Assembly: GCA_002423905.1 (NCBI GenBank)
Contig: DIVC01000019.1
Location: 1-9,673 of the forward strand
Source: Idiomarina sp. UBA6142
GTDB taxonomy: Bacteria; Pseudomonadota; Gammaproteobacteria; Enterobacterales; Alteromonadaceae
Reading direction: 5' to 3'
DNA: 9,673 nucleotides
Shown here: in pieces, positions 1-6,553 of the stretch
How the letters are laid out: every line of letters starts with the position of its first letter
Position numbering within the stretch: position 1 is the first letter of the stretch
Translations under genes and position numbers: made by a program
Notes under the pieces: model-generated
Database searches by the model: none
What the model was told of the DNA's origin: nothing
The model's input: only the letters and a program-made list of their open reading frames with translations

Positions 1-638
1 GGAATCACTGGCTTGATGATGTGTTCAATGACCGCTTCGCGTAGATCTTTTTGCGAAATCACATCAGCATGTTGGGTTGACAATACGATGGCATCGATGC
101 CCACCGGCTTGCCAGCTTCATAAATAAAAGTCAGTTGGCTTTTGGCGTCGGGGCGCAACCATGGCAAGGTGCCATCTTTACGGACTTGTGCTTGACGCTG
201 CACCAAACGGTGTGCGTAGGTAATCGGGGCAGGCATCAACACATCGGTTTCATTGGACGCGTAACCAAACATTAAGCCTTGGTCACCAGCGCCTTGATCC
301 TCGGGGCGAGCACGGTCAACACCTTGACTGATATCCGGTGATTGCTTGCCAATGGCATTGAGCACTGCACATGAGGCACCATCAAAGCCCATATCGGAAT
401 GCACATAGCCAATGTCGCTGACGGTACGACGGACTATTTCTTCGATATCAACCCAAGCATCGGTGCTAATTTCACCGCCGACCAGCACCATGCCGGTTTT
501 AACGAAGGTTTCACAAGCCACTCGGGCATGCGGATCTTCAGCTAAAATCGCATCAAGTACCGCATCTGAAATTTGATCGGCAATTTTATCTGGATGCCCT
601 TCGGACACCGACTCGGAAGTAAAAACATGCTTGCTCAT
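1..638 (-). CDS. metK: S-adenosylmethionine synthetase (methionine adenosyltransferase), N-terminal part
   Basis: This cytosolic enzyme joins methionine and ATP to make S-adenosylmethionine, releasing phosphate and pyrophosphate. The window holds residues 1-212 of a protein that is about 384 residues long in E. coli; the C-terminal part lies beyond the left edge. The start reads [10 protein letters not shown], aligning directly with the usual MetK N-terminus. GHPDK (residues 14-18) is the ATP/Mg-binding motif with the catalytic His15 and Asp17. [12 protein letters not shown] (117-128) is the family signature loop, and RPDAKSQ follows at 162-168. The reading frame is open and intact to the edge. 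The Shine-Dalgarno sequence is weak (TGAG about 10 nt before ATG), so the start rests on homology. The gene is transcribed away from the yahK-peptidase pair in the same direction but is separated from it by a hairpin terminator and a MetJ-like operator. Identification is near certain. Confidence 0.98.
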   Translation of the reverse strand, partial: MSKHVFTSESVSEGHPDKIADQISDAVLDAILAEDPHARVACETFVKTGMVLVGGEISTDAWVDIEEIVRRTVSDIGYVHSDMGFDGASCAVLNAIGKQSPDISQGVDRARPEDQGAGDQGLMFGYASNETDVLMPAPITYAHRLVQRQAQVRKDGTLPWLRPDAKSQLTFIYEAGKPVGIDAIVLSTQHADVISQKDLREAVIEHIIKPVI

Positions 639-663
639 GACGGCTAAACTCAGCTAAAAACAG

Positions 664-707
664 GGATAAAAAAGTGCGCGTAGTCTAGCAGACTCAGCCC
701 GCACTTT
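664..707 (-). terminator. Hairpin terminator downstream of yahK
   Basis: Read on the minus strand, AAAGTGCG (707-700) pairs perfectly with CGCACTTT (678-671). Inside lies a second inverted repeat, AGTCT-GCT-AGACT (694-682). The outer stem runs straight into a T tract (673-668), the layout of a Rho-independent terminator. It lies about 25 nt after the yahK stop codon, so it would end the peptidase-yahK transcript. It also sits in the metK upstream region, so it could instead be part of a metK leader if transcription starts further upstream. Confidence 0.65.
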
Positions 708-710
708 CCA
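682..710 (-). promoter_or_regulatory. Candidate sigma-70 promoter for metK
   Basis: On the minus strand there is TGGAAA (710-705, 4 of 6 matches to TTGACA), a 17-bp spacer and TAGACT (687-682, 4 of 6 matches to TATAAT). A TG one base upstream makes it an extended -10. The implied start of transcription is near 675, giving a leader of roughly 37 nt. The hexamers overlap the terminator hairpin, and the -35 abuts the MetJ-like boxes. This is sequence matching only. Confidence 0.35.
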
Positions 711-739
711 CATTTGGACGTCTAAAAGTCTTTATTTCT
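708..739. promoter_or_regulatory. Tandem MetJ-box-like operator upstream of metK
   Basis: MetJ, the SAM-dependent methionine repressor, binds tandem 8-bp boxes close to AGACGTCT. Two adjacent 8-mers match well: GGACGTCT (716-723, 7 of 8) and AAAAGTCT (724-731, 6 of 8). Flanking 8-mers in the same register (708-715 and 732-739) match at 4 of 8 each, as often seen at the edges of real met-box arrays. The array lies directly upstream of the candidate metK -35 and overlaps the last codons of yahK. metK belongs to the known MetJ regulon in enterics, so end-product repression by SAM is a natural inference. Confidence 0.55.
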
Positions 740-1787
740 GTTCTAAGGTTTTCATATCAATGACAAACCGATACTTCACATCACTGTTCAACATGCGCTC
801 ATAAGCGTCATTGATTTGATCCATGGCGATCATTTCGATATCTGCAACAATATTATGTTCGGCGCAGAAATCGAGCATTTCTTGGGTTTCTTTGATACCA
901 CCAATCAACGAGCCGGCGAGACTCCGGCGCTTAAAGATTAAATTAAACACATTCGGCGATGGGTGCGCTTCAGCTGGCGCTCCAACCAACGTCATAGTGC
1001 CATCAAAACGCAGCAACGCTAAGAAGCTATCTAAATTATGTGGTGCTGCTACGGTGTTCAAAATAAAGTTAAGTTTATTGGTCCATGCCGCCATTTGTAA
1101 CGGATCTCTAGAAATCACCACGTGATCAGCACCCAGTCGCTTACCATCAGCAACTTTGTTTTCCGAGGTGGTAAACAACACCACTTCAGCCCCCATAGCT
1201 TTGGCTAATTTGACCGCCATATGCCCAAGGCCACCGAGGCCTACCACGCCAACTTTATGGCCAGGGCCAACATTCCAATGACGCAAAGGTGAATAGGTGG
1301 TGATACCAGCACACAATAATGGTGCTACTGCAGCCAGATCGAGCTTATCCGATACTCGTAAGACAAAATCTTGGTCGACCACGATACGATTGGAGTAACC
1401 CCCAAAGGTGTGGCCACCTAAGTGCTTATCTTCCCCATTGTAGGTCCCTACAAAGCCATTTTCACAGTATTGTTCAAGACCTTCCAGGCAACAATCACAG
1501 CTCCGGCAAGAATCAACTAAACAGCCGACGCCCACCGTATCACCGACACCAAAGTGTTTTACATTCGCCCCAACACGGGTGATGCGGCCGACAATTTCAT
1601 GCCCCGGTACCACCGGAAACCGAACGCCCGCCCACTCTCCACGGGCGGTGTGTAAATCAGAGTGACAGACGCCACAGTAGTCAATGGCAATTTCCACATC
1701 ATTGCCGGTGGGTTCACGGCGCTCAAATTCAAAATAGTTAAGGGGTTGGTCGCCCGCTGGGGCAGCATATCCAATCGCTTTAGTCAT
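732..1787 (-). CDS. yahK: Zinc-dependent, probably NADP(H)-linked alcohol dehydrogenase / aldehyde reductase, YahK type
   Basis: A 351-residue medium-chain dehydrogenase closely matching E. coli YahK, a cytosolic reductase of broad aldehyde range that uses NADPH. Catalytic zinc ligands are visible as Cys41 (CGVCHSD), His63-Glu64 (GHE) and Cys159 (LLCAG). The structural zinc lobe has Cys94, Cys97, Cys100 and Cys108, with an extra Cys99. The Rossmann motif GLGGLG spans 183-188, and FTTSE (205-209) after the second beta strand carries Ser208, typical of NADP preference. YRFVID near the C-terminus is also a family feature. The chosen ATG gives MTKAIGYAAP, in register with YahK, and has an AGGGAG Shine-Dalgarno 7 nt upstream. 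A longer in-frame reading to 1898 would run through the peptidase gene and is rejected. The gene starts 2 nt after the peptidase stop, implying co-transcription and translational coupling. The physiological substrate is unknown. Confidence 0.93.
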   Translation of the reverse strand: MTKAIGYAAPAGDQPLNYFEFERREPTGNDVEIAIDYCGVCHSDLHTARGEWAGVRFPVVPGHEIVGRITRVGANVKHFGVGDTVGVGCLVDSCRSCDCCLEGLEQYCENGFVGTYNGEDKHLGGHTFGGYSNRIVVDQDFVLRVSDKLDLAAVAPLLCAGITTYSPLRHWNVGPGHKVGVVGLGGLGHMAVKLAKAMGAEVVLFTTSENKVADGKRLGADHVVISRDPLQMAAWTNKLNFILNTVAAPHNLDSFLALLRFDGTMTLVGAPAEAHPSPNVFNLIFKRRSLAGSLIGGIKETQEMLDFCAEHNIVADIEMIAMDQINDAYERMLNSDVKYRFVIDMKTLEQK

Positions 1788-1789
1788 CT

Positions 1790-3661
1790 TTAGTCTCCCT
1801 GTGGGGTAGTGCCGGAAGGGTACAACAAACCCTCGGCAACGCTTTGCGTGAGCGGATGGTAGCCCGCTCTCGCTTGTTGATATACATGTCGTGCCCAAGC
1901 TAGATTGTCTGGGGTGCGCGCCAACTCACGATAGAGCGGACTGACTAATTTATTACGGCCAATGGTAAGCAGGTAACTACGCAATCGATCGCGAGCTGGT
2001 TCATATTTTTTGATAATAGCTAACTTCAGCCAGGCATGAGCAATTTCGCTGTTCTGAGTTGCGGTAAGGTTAAACTCCCGATCCAACCGCGCCATGTTCA
2101 CTGCCGAGATATCCAAGGGTAAATTATTGATAAAGTGCAACCATTCATGGGTGGTCCAGCGAGCCGTTTGTAACTGGCCGCCTTTGAGCCAACGCTGCGT
2201 TTGTTGTTCAACTTTCACAAAGGCATTCGAGGTGGGCCGCGGCGCATCGGCGGGAAGTCCGGGTTGATATAACCACTCCTCCACTTTGCTTACTGTCACT
2301 TGGCTTGGATATTTAGCGATCAACTCGGTTTGCAAATACGCTTTTAATCGCGCGGTATCGATGCTGTTAAAGGCAAAATCAGCAAAGTACTGGCGTAAAA
2401 ATTTATCAAAATTTTCACGCCCAAATTGCTGTTCTAGATACACCAAAAACAATTGGCCTTTGACATAAGGAATTTGTGAAAATGCATCATCAGGGTCACG
2501 GTCACCAAGCTCTACATGCATGACCTGATCGCCTACTGGCAGACGTTCAAGGTCTGCGAGCAAGTCTTGATAGCCTAGGGATAACTCCATCTGCGCCCGC
2601 TCAGTCCCGAATAGTTCCTCCATAATGCGGTTTTCTACATAGCTGGTGAAACCCTCATTGATCCATAAATCACGCCAAGTGGCATTAGTCACTAGGTTGC
2701 CCGACCATGAGTGCGCGAGCTCATGGGCGATCAAATTGATCAAACTACGGTCACCCGAAATCACCGTGGGCGTAATAAACGACAAGCGTGGATTTTCCAT
2801 ACCGCCAAACGGAAAGCTCGGCGGCAATACTAACAAGTCATAACGATCCCACAAATATGGCCCATACATCTGCTCGGTCACTTCAATCATGCGCGGGGTA
2901 TCGGCAAATTCCCACGCCGCCGCATCAACAATATAGTGCTCAGCAAAAATTGCGACTTGTGGGTTAATTGCTTTGATCGCCAAATCGCCTGCGGCGATAG
3001 CAATTAAATATGGAGGTATGGCTTGTGGCATGTTGAATTGATAGCGGCCCGGCCGTTCATCACCTAATGGGTTGTCAGCACTCATTACCACCAACAACCC
3101 CTCGCGAGTGGTCACTTCGGCGCTGTAGGTTAAGCGCAATGCCGGCGTATCTTGAATTGGGATCCAGCTACGCGCATGAATAGCCTGTGATTGGCTGAAC
3201 ATAAACGGCTGCTGTTTACCTGCTGTTTGCTCCGGCGTAAGCCATTGCAATCCGCTGGCCGTAGGTGCTGAAGCATAATGAATACGAACTTGGTCGGCGC
3301 TGTCACCAATCTGTACCGTGAGCTTTTGACCCAATGCTGGATGAGCCTCGGCTAAGCTATAGCTGGTTTCTTGCCAGTCACCCTGAATCGCTATTTCGGC
3401 TTTACTGATAGTGAGTTCTCGAGTATCGAGGTAGATTTCTGTCGCAGCGCTATGACGCACTAAATCATAACGAGCACTGCCATGTACCTGACTGGTAGCA
3501 AAATCAATAGTAACCGCCAAATGCAAATGACTGGTAGCAACGTGGTCAATCTGCGCATAGCTGTGCACGTCGCTGATGCTGGCGGCTGCAGCTGTAGAGC
3601 TGGAACAACCGATCAGCAAACCGAATCCAATCGCTACCGTTACTGCGGAACTTCGACTCAT
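1790..3661 (-). CDS. M1-family zinc aminopeptidase (leukotriene A4 hydrolase-like), predicted lipoprotein
   Basis: A 623-residue metallopeptidase of the M1 family that removes N-terminal residues from peptides. The N-terminus is a short lipoprotein signal: MSRS, a hydrophobic run, then LLIGC with the lipidation Cys19; Ser20 after it suggests outer-membrane sorting, so it should act at the envelope. The N-terminal beta domain covers about 30-215. GGMEN (286-290) is the substrate N-terminus-binding exopeptidase motif. HELAH (313-317) with Glu336 (NEG) forms the zinc site, with Glu314 catalytic. PYVKG supplies the usual catalytic Tyr399. The C-terminal part (about 460-615) resembles the helical LTA4H C-terminal domain. 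Start: ATG at 3661 has AAGGAG 6 nt upstream; a TTG 21 nt further out would weaken the signal peptide. It is the first gene of the pair with yahK. Which peptides it cleaves cannot be told from sequence. Confidence 0.93.
   Translation of the reverse strand: MSRSSAVTVAIGFGLLIGCSSSTAAAASISDVHSYAQIDHVATSHLHLAVTIDFATSQVHGSARYDLVRHSAATEIYLDTRELTISKAEIAIQGDWQETSYSLAEAHPALGQKLTVQIGDSADQVRIHYASAPTASGLQWLTPEQTAGKQQPFMFSQSQAIHARSWIPIQDTPALRLTYSAEVTTREGLLVVMSADNPLGDERPGRYQFNMPQAIPPYLIAIAAGDLAIKAINPQVAIFAEHYIVDAAAWEFADTPRMIEVTEQMYGPYLWDRYDLLVLPPSFPFGGMENPRLSFITPTVISGDRSLINLIAHELAHSWSGNLVTNATWRDLWINEGFTSYVENRIMEELFGTERAQMELSLGYQDLLADLERLPVGDQVMHVELGDRDPDDAFSQIPYVKGQLFLVYLEQQFGRENFDKFLRQYFADFAFNSIDTARLKAYLQTELIAKYPSQVTVSKVEEWLYQPGLPADAPRPTSNAFVKVEQQTQRWLKGGQLQTARWTTHEWLHFINNLPLDISAVNMARLDREFNLTATQNSEIAHAWLKLAIIKKYEPARDRLRSYLLTIGRNKLVSPLYRELARTPDNLAWARHVYQQARAGYHPLTQSVAEGLLYPSGTTPQGD
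1795..1800 (-). promoter_or_regulatory. Ribosome binding site of yahK inside the end of the peptidase gene
   Basis: AGGGAG lies 7 nt before the yahK ATG and forms part of the last sense codons (CAG GGA GAC) of the upstream gene. The TAA stop (1792-1790) falls between the site and the yahK start. Ribosomes finishing the peptidase would therefore clear or reuse this site, the classic layout for translational coupling. It also fixes the yahK start at 1787. Confidence 0.8.
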
Positions 3662-3667
3662 GTATGA

Positions 3668-3673
3668 CTCCTT
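3668..3673 (-). promoter_or_regulatory. Strong ribosome binding site deciding the peptidase start
   Basis: AAGGAG lies 6 nt upstream of the ATG at 3661, near-ideal spacing. It lies downstream of the alternative TTG at 3682, so it favours the shorter protein, whose N-terminus is a clean lipoprotein signal. Confidence 0.85.
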
Positions 3674-3707
3674 AAACGACAAAATCGATTATTTTCATGA
3701 TGCCTGC

Positions 3708-3736
3708 ATGATCGGCTGCTGAGCGGCTTAGGTCAA
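3708..3736 (-). promoter_or_regulatory. Candidate sigma-70 promoter for the peptidase-yahK pair
   Basis: Minus-strand TTGACC (3736-3731, 5 of 6 matches) and GATCAT (3713-3708, 4 of 6) are separated by 17 bp. The expected transcript start near 3701 leaves a leader of about 40 nt. The -10 overlaps one copy of a CATGAT direct repeat (3696-3701 and 3707-3712, 11 bp apart, one helical turn), which could be a regulator site. It stands back to back with the rsmE promoter; the two -35 elements are 12 bp apart. Confidence 0.45.
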
Positions 3737-3748
3737 ATGCTTTTGCTA

Positions 3749-3778
3749 CTGACGCCCAGTCGCTTGGTCTGCTAAGAT
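3749..3778 (+). promoter_or_regulatory. Candidate extended -10 promoter for the rsmE operon
   Basis: CTGACG (3749-3754, 4 of 6 matches to TTGACA), an 18-bp spacer and TAAGAT (3773-3778, 4 of 6) preceded by TG plus one base, an extended -10. Transcription would begin near 3785, giving a leader of about 20 nt before the rsmE ATG. No other plus-strand promoter of similar quality is visible in the 144-bp divergent region. Confidence 0.45.
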
Positions 3779-3805
3779 GAGGAAAAGTCTTCATGAGATG
3801 TTGGC

Positions 3806-4552
3806 ATGCGTATACCACGAATATTTCATCCTACCGAAACGCCTGATCGATCACTCGCTGCAGGCGTTGTGATAGAACTCTGTGACGATGCCGCCAATCA
3901 TGTAGGGCGGGTCTTGCGTATGCAGGTTGGCCAGCCATTACAGCTATTTACCGGTGACGGCAATGATTATGCTGCCAGCATAGTGCAGGCTGATAAGCGT
4001 CACGTTCTGGTACAGATTGACGCAGTCGCGGCCAACCCCAATGAAGCCCCCGTCGCCATTCATTTGGGGCAAGGTATTTCGCGCGGGGAACGCATGGATT
4101 TTGTGCTGCAAAAATCGGTCGAGCTGGGTGTCAGCGATATTACTCCGCTATTTACCGAGCGCTGTGGGGTAAAACTCAGCGCTGACCGGCTCGACAAGAA
4201 ACAACAGCAATGGCAAAAAATAGTCATTGCTGCCTGTGAACAAAGCGGTCGCAGCCGTGTGCCGGTGGTGCACCAACCGCAAACCCTAGCGCATTGGTTG
4301 AGCAATTTACCTGAGGCGCTGCGGCTAACCCTCGATCCACATGCACAAACCCCATTAAAACAGCGGGTCGTCGCGGCCGATCGGATCCAATTATTAATCG
4401 GCCCAGAAGGCGGTCTCAGTGCTGCCGAGGTAAGCCAAGCGAGTGATCATAACTTTGCCGCAGTGCGGCTCGGCCCACGAGTTTTGCGTACTGAAACAGC
4501 TGCATTAGCAGCGTTAACTGTCATTCAATATCAGTTTGGCGACCTGGCCTGA
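3806..4552 (+). CDS. rsmE: 16S rRNA (uracil-1498-N3)-methyltransferase
   Basis: A 248-residue SPOUT-class enzyme that uses SAM to methylate N3 of U1498 in 16S rRNA, acting on the assembled small subunit. Residues 1 to about 75 form the PUA-like RNA-binding domain. The methyltransferase domain follows, with SRGERMDF (92-99) and QKSVELGV (102-109), ACEQSGR (143-149), then the trefoil-knot SAM-binding motifs LIGPEGGLS (197-205) and LGPRVLRTETA (222-232). Length and motif order are typical. The start is fixed by the protein N-terminus (RIPRIF); the Shine-Dalgarno is weak (GAGA about 7 nt before), and two nearby ATGs upstream are out of frame. It leads an operon with gshB 31 bp downstream, the same order as in E. 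coli, where endA precedes it; endA is absent here. Confidence 0.96.
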   Translation: MRIPRIFHPTETPDRSLAAGVVIELCDDAANHVGRVLRMQVGQPLQLFTGDGNDYAASIVQADKRHVLVQIDAVAANPNEAPVAIHLGQGISRGERMDFVLQKSVELGVSDITPLFTERCGVKLSADRLDKKQQQWQKIVIAACEQSGRSRVPVVHQPQTLAHWLSNLPEALRLTLDPHAQTPLKQRVVAADRIQLLIGPEGGLSAAEVSQASDHNFAAVRLGPRVLRTETAALAALTVIQYQFGDLA

Positions 4553-4583
4553 CCGATAAGTTGTTTGTTTACGAGGATAGCTC

Positions 4584-5528
4584 ATGAAACTAGCCATGAT
4601 TATGGACCCGATTGCCACTATTAAGACCTACAAGGATACCAGCTTCCGCTTGTTGTTAGAGGCACAGGCGCGCGGCTATCAGTGCTACTACCTTGAATTG
4701 GCTGATTTATCTATTGTGCAAGGCGAACCGATGGCGCGCGCGCGCAGTGTGACGGTGCGTGATCAAGCTACTGATTATTTCACCCTAGGCGATGCCCATG
4801 AGCAGCCGTTGGCTGACTTTGAGGTGATCATGATGCGCAAAGATCCACCCTTTGATATGGAATATGTCTATGCCACTTACATGCTAGAACTGGCTGAGCA
4901 GCGTGGTAGTTTGGTGGTGAATAAACCGCAAAGTTTACGAGACTGCAATGAGAAACTATTTACCGCATGGTTTGCCGAGTATACGCCACCAACTATTGTC
5001 AGCCGTCGAGCTGAACAGATCCGGGCGTTTCATCAGCAGCACGGCGACATCATTTTAAAACCGCTGGACGGTATGGGTGGTGCGTCGATATTCCGAGTCG
5101 CGGCTGATGGCACCAACCTTGGTGTGATTATCGAGACCCTCACCAACCATGGCCAGCAATACGCCATGGTGCAGCGCTATTTACCAGCCATCAAAGACGG
5201 TGATAAGCGTATTTTAATGATTGACGGTGAAGCCATGCCATATGCTCTTGCACGGGTGCCTTCAGCCGGCGAAACACGCGGTAATTTGGCCGCTGGCGGC
5301 AGCGGTCGTCCACAGCCATTGAGTGACAGCGATTGGGCCCTGGCCCGCGCGGTGGGTCCAGAATTGAAGCGCCGTGGACTATTTTTAGTGGGTTTAGACG
5401 TGATTGGTGATCGCATTACCGAAATTAATGTCACCAGCCCCACTTGCATGCGTGAGATTGAAGCCGCATATAACATCAATATCGCCGGTCAGTTATTTGA
5501 GGCCATTGAACGCTATCGTCAGCACTGA
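4584..5528 (+). CDS. gshB: Glutathione synthetase (ATP-grasp)
   Basis: A 314-residue cytosolic ligase for the second step of glutathione synthesis: gamma-glutamylcysteine plus glycine plus ATP gives glutathione, ADP and phosphate. The N-terminal substrate domain starts MKLAMIMDPI and contains MRKDPPFD (84-91) and NKPQSLRDCNEK (113-124). The ATP-grasp domain shows KPLDGMGG (159-166), GDKRI (206-210), the glycine-rich loop GETRGNLAAGG (229-239) and the metal-binding stretch Asp272, Glu280 and Asn282 ahead of VTSPT. Length matches E. coli GshB (316). A good GAGGA Shine-Dalgarno sits 6 nt before the ATG. It lies between rsmE and yqgE with 31- and 34-bp gaps, with no promoter or terminator evident in either, so co-transcription is likely. 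Glutathione can serve YahK-type redox and aldehyde stress only indirectly; no direct link is shown. Confidence 0.98.
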   Translation: MKLAMIMDPIATIKTYKDTSFRLLLEAQARGYQCYYLELADLSIVQGEPMARARSVTVRDQATDYFTLGDAHEQPLADFEVIMMRKDPPFDMEYVYATYMLELAEQRGSLVVNKPQSLRDCNEKLFTAWFAEYTPPTIVSRRAEQIRAFHQQHGDIILKPLDGMGGASIFRVAADGTNLGVIIETLTNHGQQYAMVQRYLPAIKDGDKRILMIDGEAMPYALARVPSAGETRGNLAAGGSGRPQPLSDSDWALARAVGPELKRRGLFLVGLDVIGDRITEINVTSPTCMREIEAAYNINIAGQLFEAIERYRQH

Positions 5529-5562
5529 GCGCTAGCCTGTTGTTGTGAGGTAAAATTGCTGT

Positions 5563-6129
5563 ATGGAAACCTTAACCAGCTTAGAAAACCATTTTTTAAT
5601 TGCCATGCCGACTATGGATGACCCATTTTTTGCCCGCGCGGTCACCTATATTTGTGAGCATAATAAAGACGGCGCCATGGGCTTGGTTATCAATCAACCG
5701 GTTGATGTGACCGTTGAGAGTCTGTTGCAACAGCTAGAAATTGTTGTTCCTGATCACAGCGCGGTGCTACAAAAGCCGGTATTCGCCGGTGGCCCCCTTG
5801 CCCGTGATCGTGGCTTTGTGTTGCATGCGCCCGATCATGGTTGGCGGAGTTCGGTCAAACTGAGTGACCAGGTGATGATCACAACCTCGAAAGATATTCT
5901 CGAAGCAATGGGGCAAGGCCATGCCCCAGAGAACTATTTACTGACGTTAGGTTATGCCGGTTGGGAAGCTGGTCAACTAGAGCGGGAATTGGCGGAGAAC
6001 AGTTGGTTGATTATTCCGGCCGATGCTGAGATTTTGTTCAACACACCGATTCGTGAACGTTGGCAACGCGCCACCGCTAAGCTAGGCATTGAACCGTGGC
6101 AGTTAGGCCCTGATGTGGGGCATGCATGA
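5563..6129 (+). CDS. yqgE: YqgE/AlgH family protein (UPF0301)
   Basis: A 188-residue soluble protein of the YqgE/AlgH family. Its biochemical role is not established; the name AlgH comes from a suggested effect on alginate regulation in Pseudomonas. Family signatures are clear: [13 protein letters not shown] (11-23), [10 protein letters not shown] (37-46), [15 protein letters not shown] (74-88) and [11 protein letters not shown] (130-140) followed by ENSWL. No signal peptide or membrane segment is present. The ATG has GAGG 12 nt upstream, rather far; in-frame codons further upstream meet a stop at once (GTG AGG TAA), so no longer start is possible nearby. Its stop overlaps the ruvX start as ATGA. 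The yqgE-yqgF pairing is widely conserved in gammaproteobacteria, suggesting linked function, but that is inference. Confidence 0.96.
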   Translation: METLTSLENHFLIAMPTMDDPFFARAVTYICEHNKDGAMGLVINQPVDVTVESLLQQLEIVVPDHSAVLQKPVFAGGPLARDRGFVLHAPDHGWRSSVKLSDQVMITTSKDILEAMGQGHAPENYLLTLGYAGWEAGQLERELAENSWLIIPADAEILFNTPIRERWQRATAKLGIEPWQLGPDVGHA

Positions 6130-6536
6130 GCCAAATTTTGGGCTTTGATTTTGGTACCTTTAGCATTGGCGTTGCAGTTGGTCAGCGCGTTACTGGCACC
6201 GCTTCGCCGCTAGCTGCGTTGCGCGCTAAAGACGGTCAGCCAAACTGGGACGAGGTGGCGAAACTGATTGCGACCTGGCAACCAAAGTTATTGGTGGTGG
6301 GATTGCCACTGAATATGGATGGTAGTGAACAGCCGTTGACGGAAATGGCACGAAAATTTGCCAATCGCCTGCATGGACGTTTTGGTATCGCCGTGCATTT
6401 ACAGGACGAACGCCTGACTACCGTCGCCGCGAAAGAATCTCTATTTGCCCACGGTGGCTACAAAAGCTTACAAAAAGATAAGGTGGATAGCGCCGCTGCC
6501 CAACTGATCCTCGAAGATTACCTCAGTAGTCAATAA
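6126..6536 (+). CDS. yqgF: YqgF/RuvX family putative nuclease (Holliday junction resolvase fold)
   Basis: A 136-residue RNase H-fold protein also called RuvX. In bacteria it has been linked to 5'-end maturation of 16S rRNA and shown or proposed to cut Holliday junctions, so the true role may be RNA, DNA or both. Acidic residues of the active site are visible: Asp8 (GFDFGT), Glu95 in DER (94-96) and Asp121 in [23 protein letters not shown] (57-72) and [10 protein letters not shown] are further signatures. One oddity: the loop after Asp8 reads FGTFSIG, whereas E. coli and many relatives have FGTKSIG, so a basic residue is replaced by Phe12. It overlaps yqgE by 4 bp (ATGA), implying translational coupling, and is last in the operon, converging on the PIN-PhoH gene. 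Confidence 0.95.
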   Translation: MSQILGFDFGTFSIGVAVGQRVTGTASPLAALRAKDGQPNWDEVAKLIATWQPKLLVVGLPLNMDGSEQPLTEMARKFANRLHGRFGIAVHLQDERLTTVAAKESLFAHGGYKSLQKDKVDSAAAQLILEDYLSSQ

Positions 6537-6553
6537 AGCCGGGTGTCGACTAC
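6526..6553. terminator. Weak hairpin between convergent ruvX and PIN-PhoH genes
   Basis: GTAGTC (6526-6531) is perfectly complementary to GACTAC (6548-6553) across a 16-nt loop, followed on the plus strand by AAATTTT. The hairpin contains both stop codons: ruvX TAA in the loop and the opposing gene's TAG in the 3' arm. The stem is only 6 bp and lacks an immediate T tract, so this is at best a weak bidirectional terminator; it may be chance. No better terminator is visible in the 13-bp gap. Confidence 0.25.

Noticed and set aside
639..731. SAM riboswitch in the metK leader
   Set aside because: The leader is too short and lacks any of the multi-helix SAM aptamer features; MetJ-type operator control fits the sequence better.
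1788..1898. An N-terminal extension of the yahK reading frame by 37 codons
   Set aside because: It overlaps the end of the peptidase gene, lacks homology to alcohol dehydrogenases, and the internal ATG at 1787 has a good Shine-Dalgarno and matches the YahK N-terminus.
3662..3682. TTG start adding seven residues to the peptidase
   Set aside because: The AAGGAG site lies between this TTG and the ATG at 3661 and serves the ATG; the extension would add acidic residues in front of a clean lipoprotein signal.
3793..3846. A 17-codon upstream ORF overlapping the rsmE start, with AGGA 9 nt before it
   Set aside because: The likely transcript start near 3785 removes that Shine-Dalgarno, and the peptide has no leader-like codon run. 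It remains possible but unsupported.
4060..4305. Minus-strand ORF inside rsmE, and similar antisense ORFs within the peptidase, gshB, PIN-PhoH and rapA genes
   Set aside because: They lie wholly inside well-supported genes, show no recognisable motifs, and their composition is what the opposite strand of coding DNA produces.
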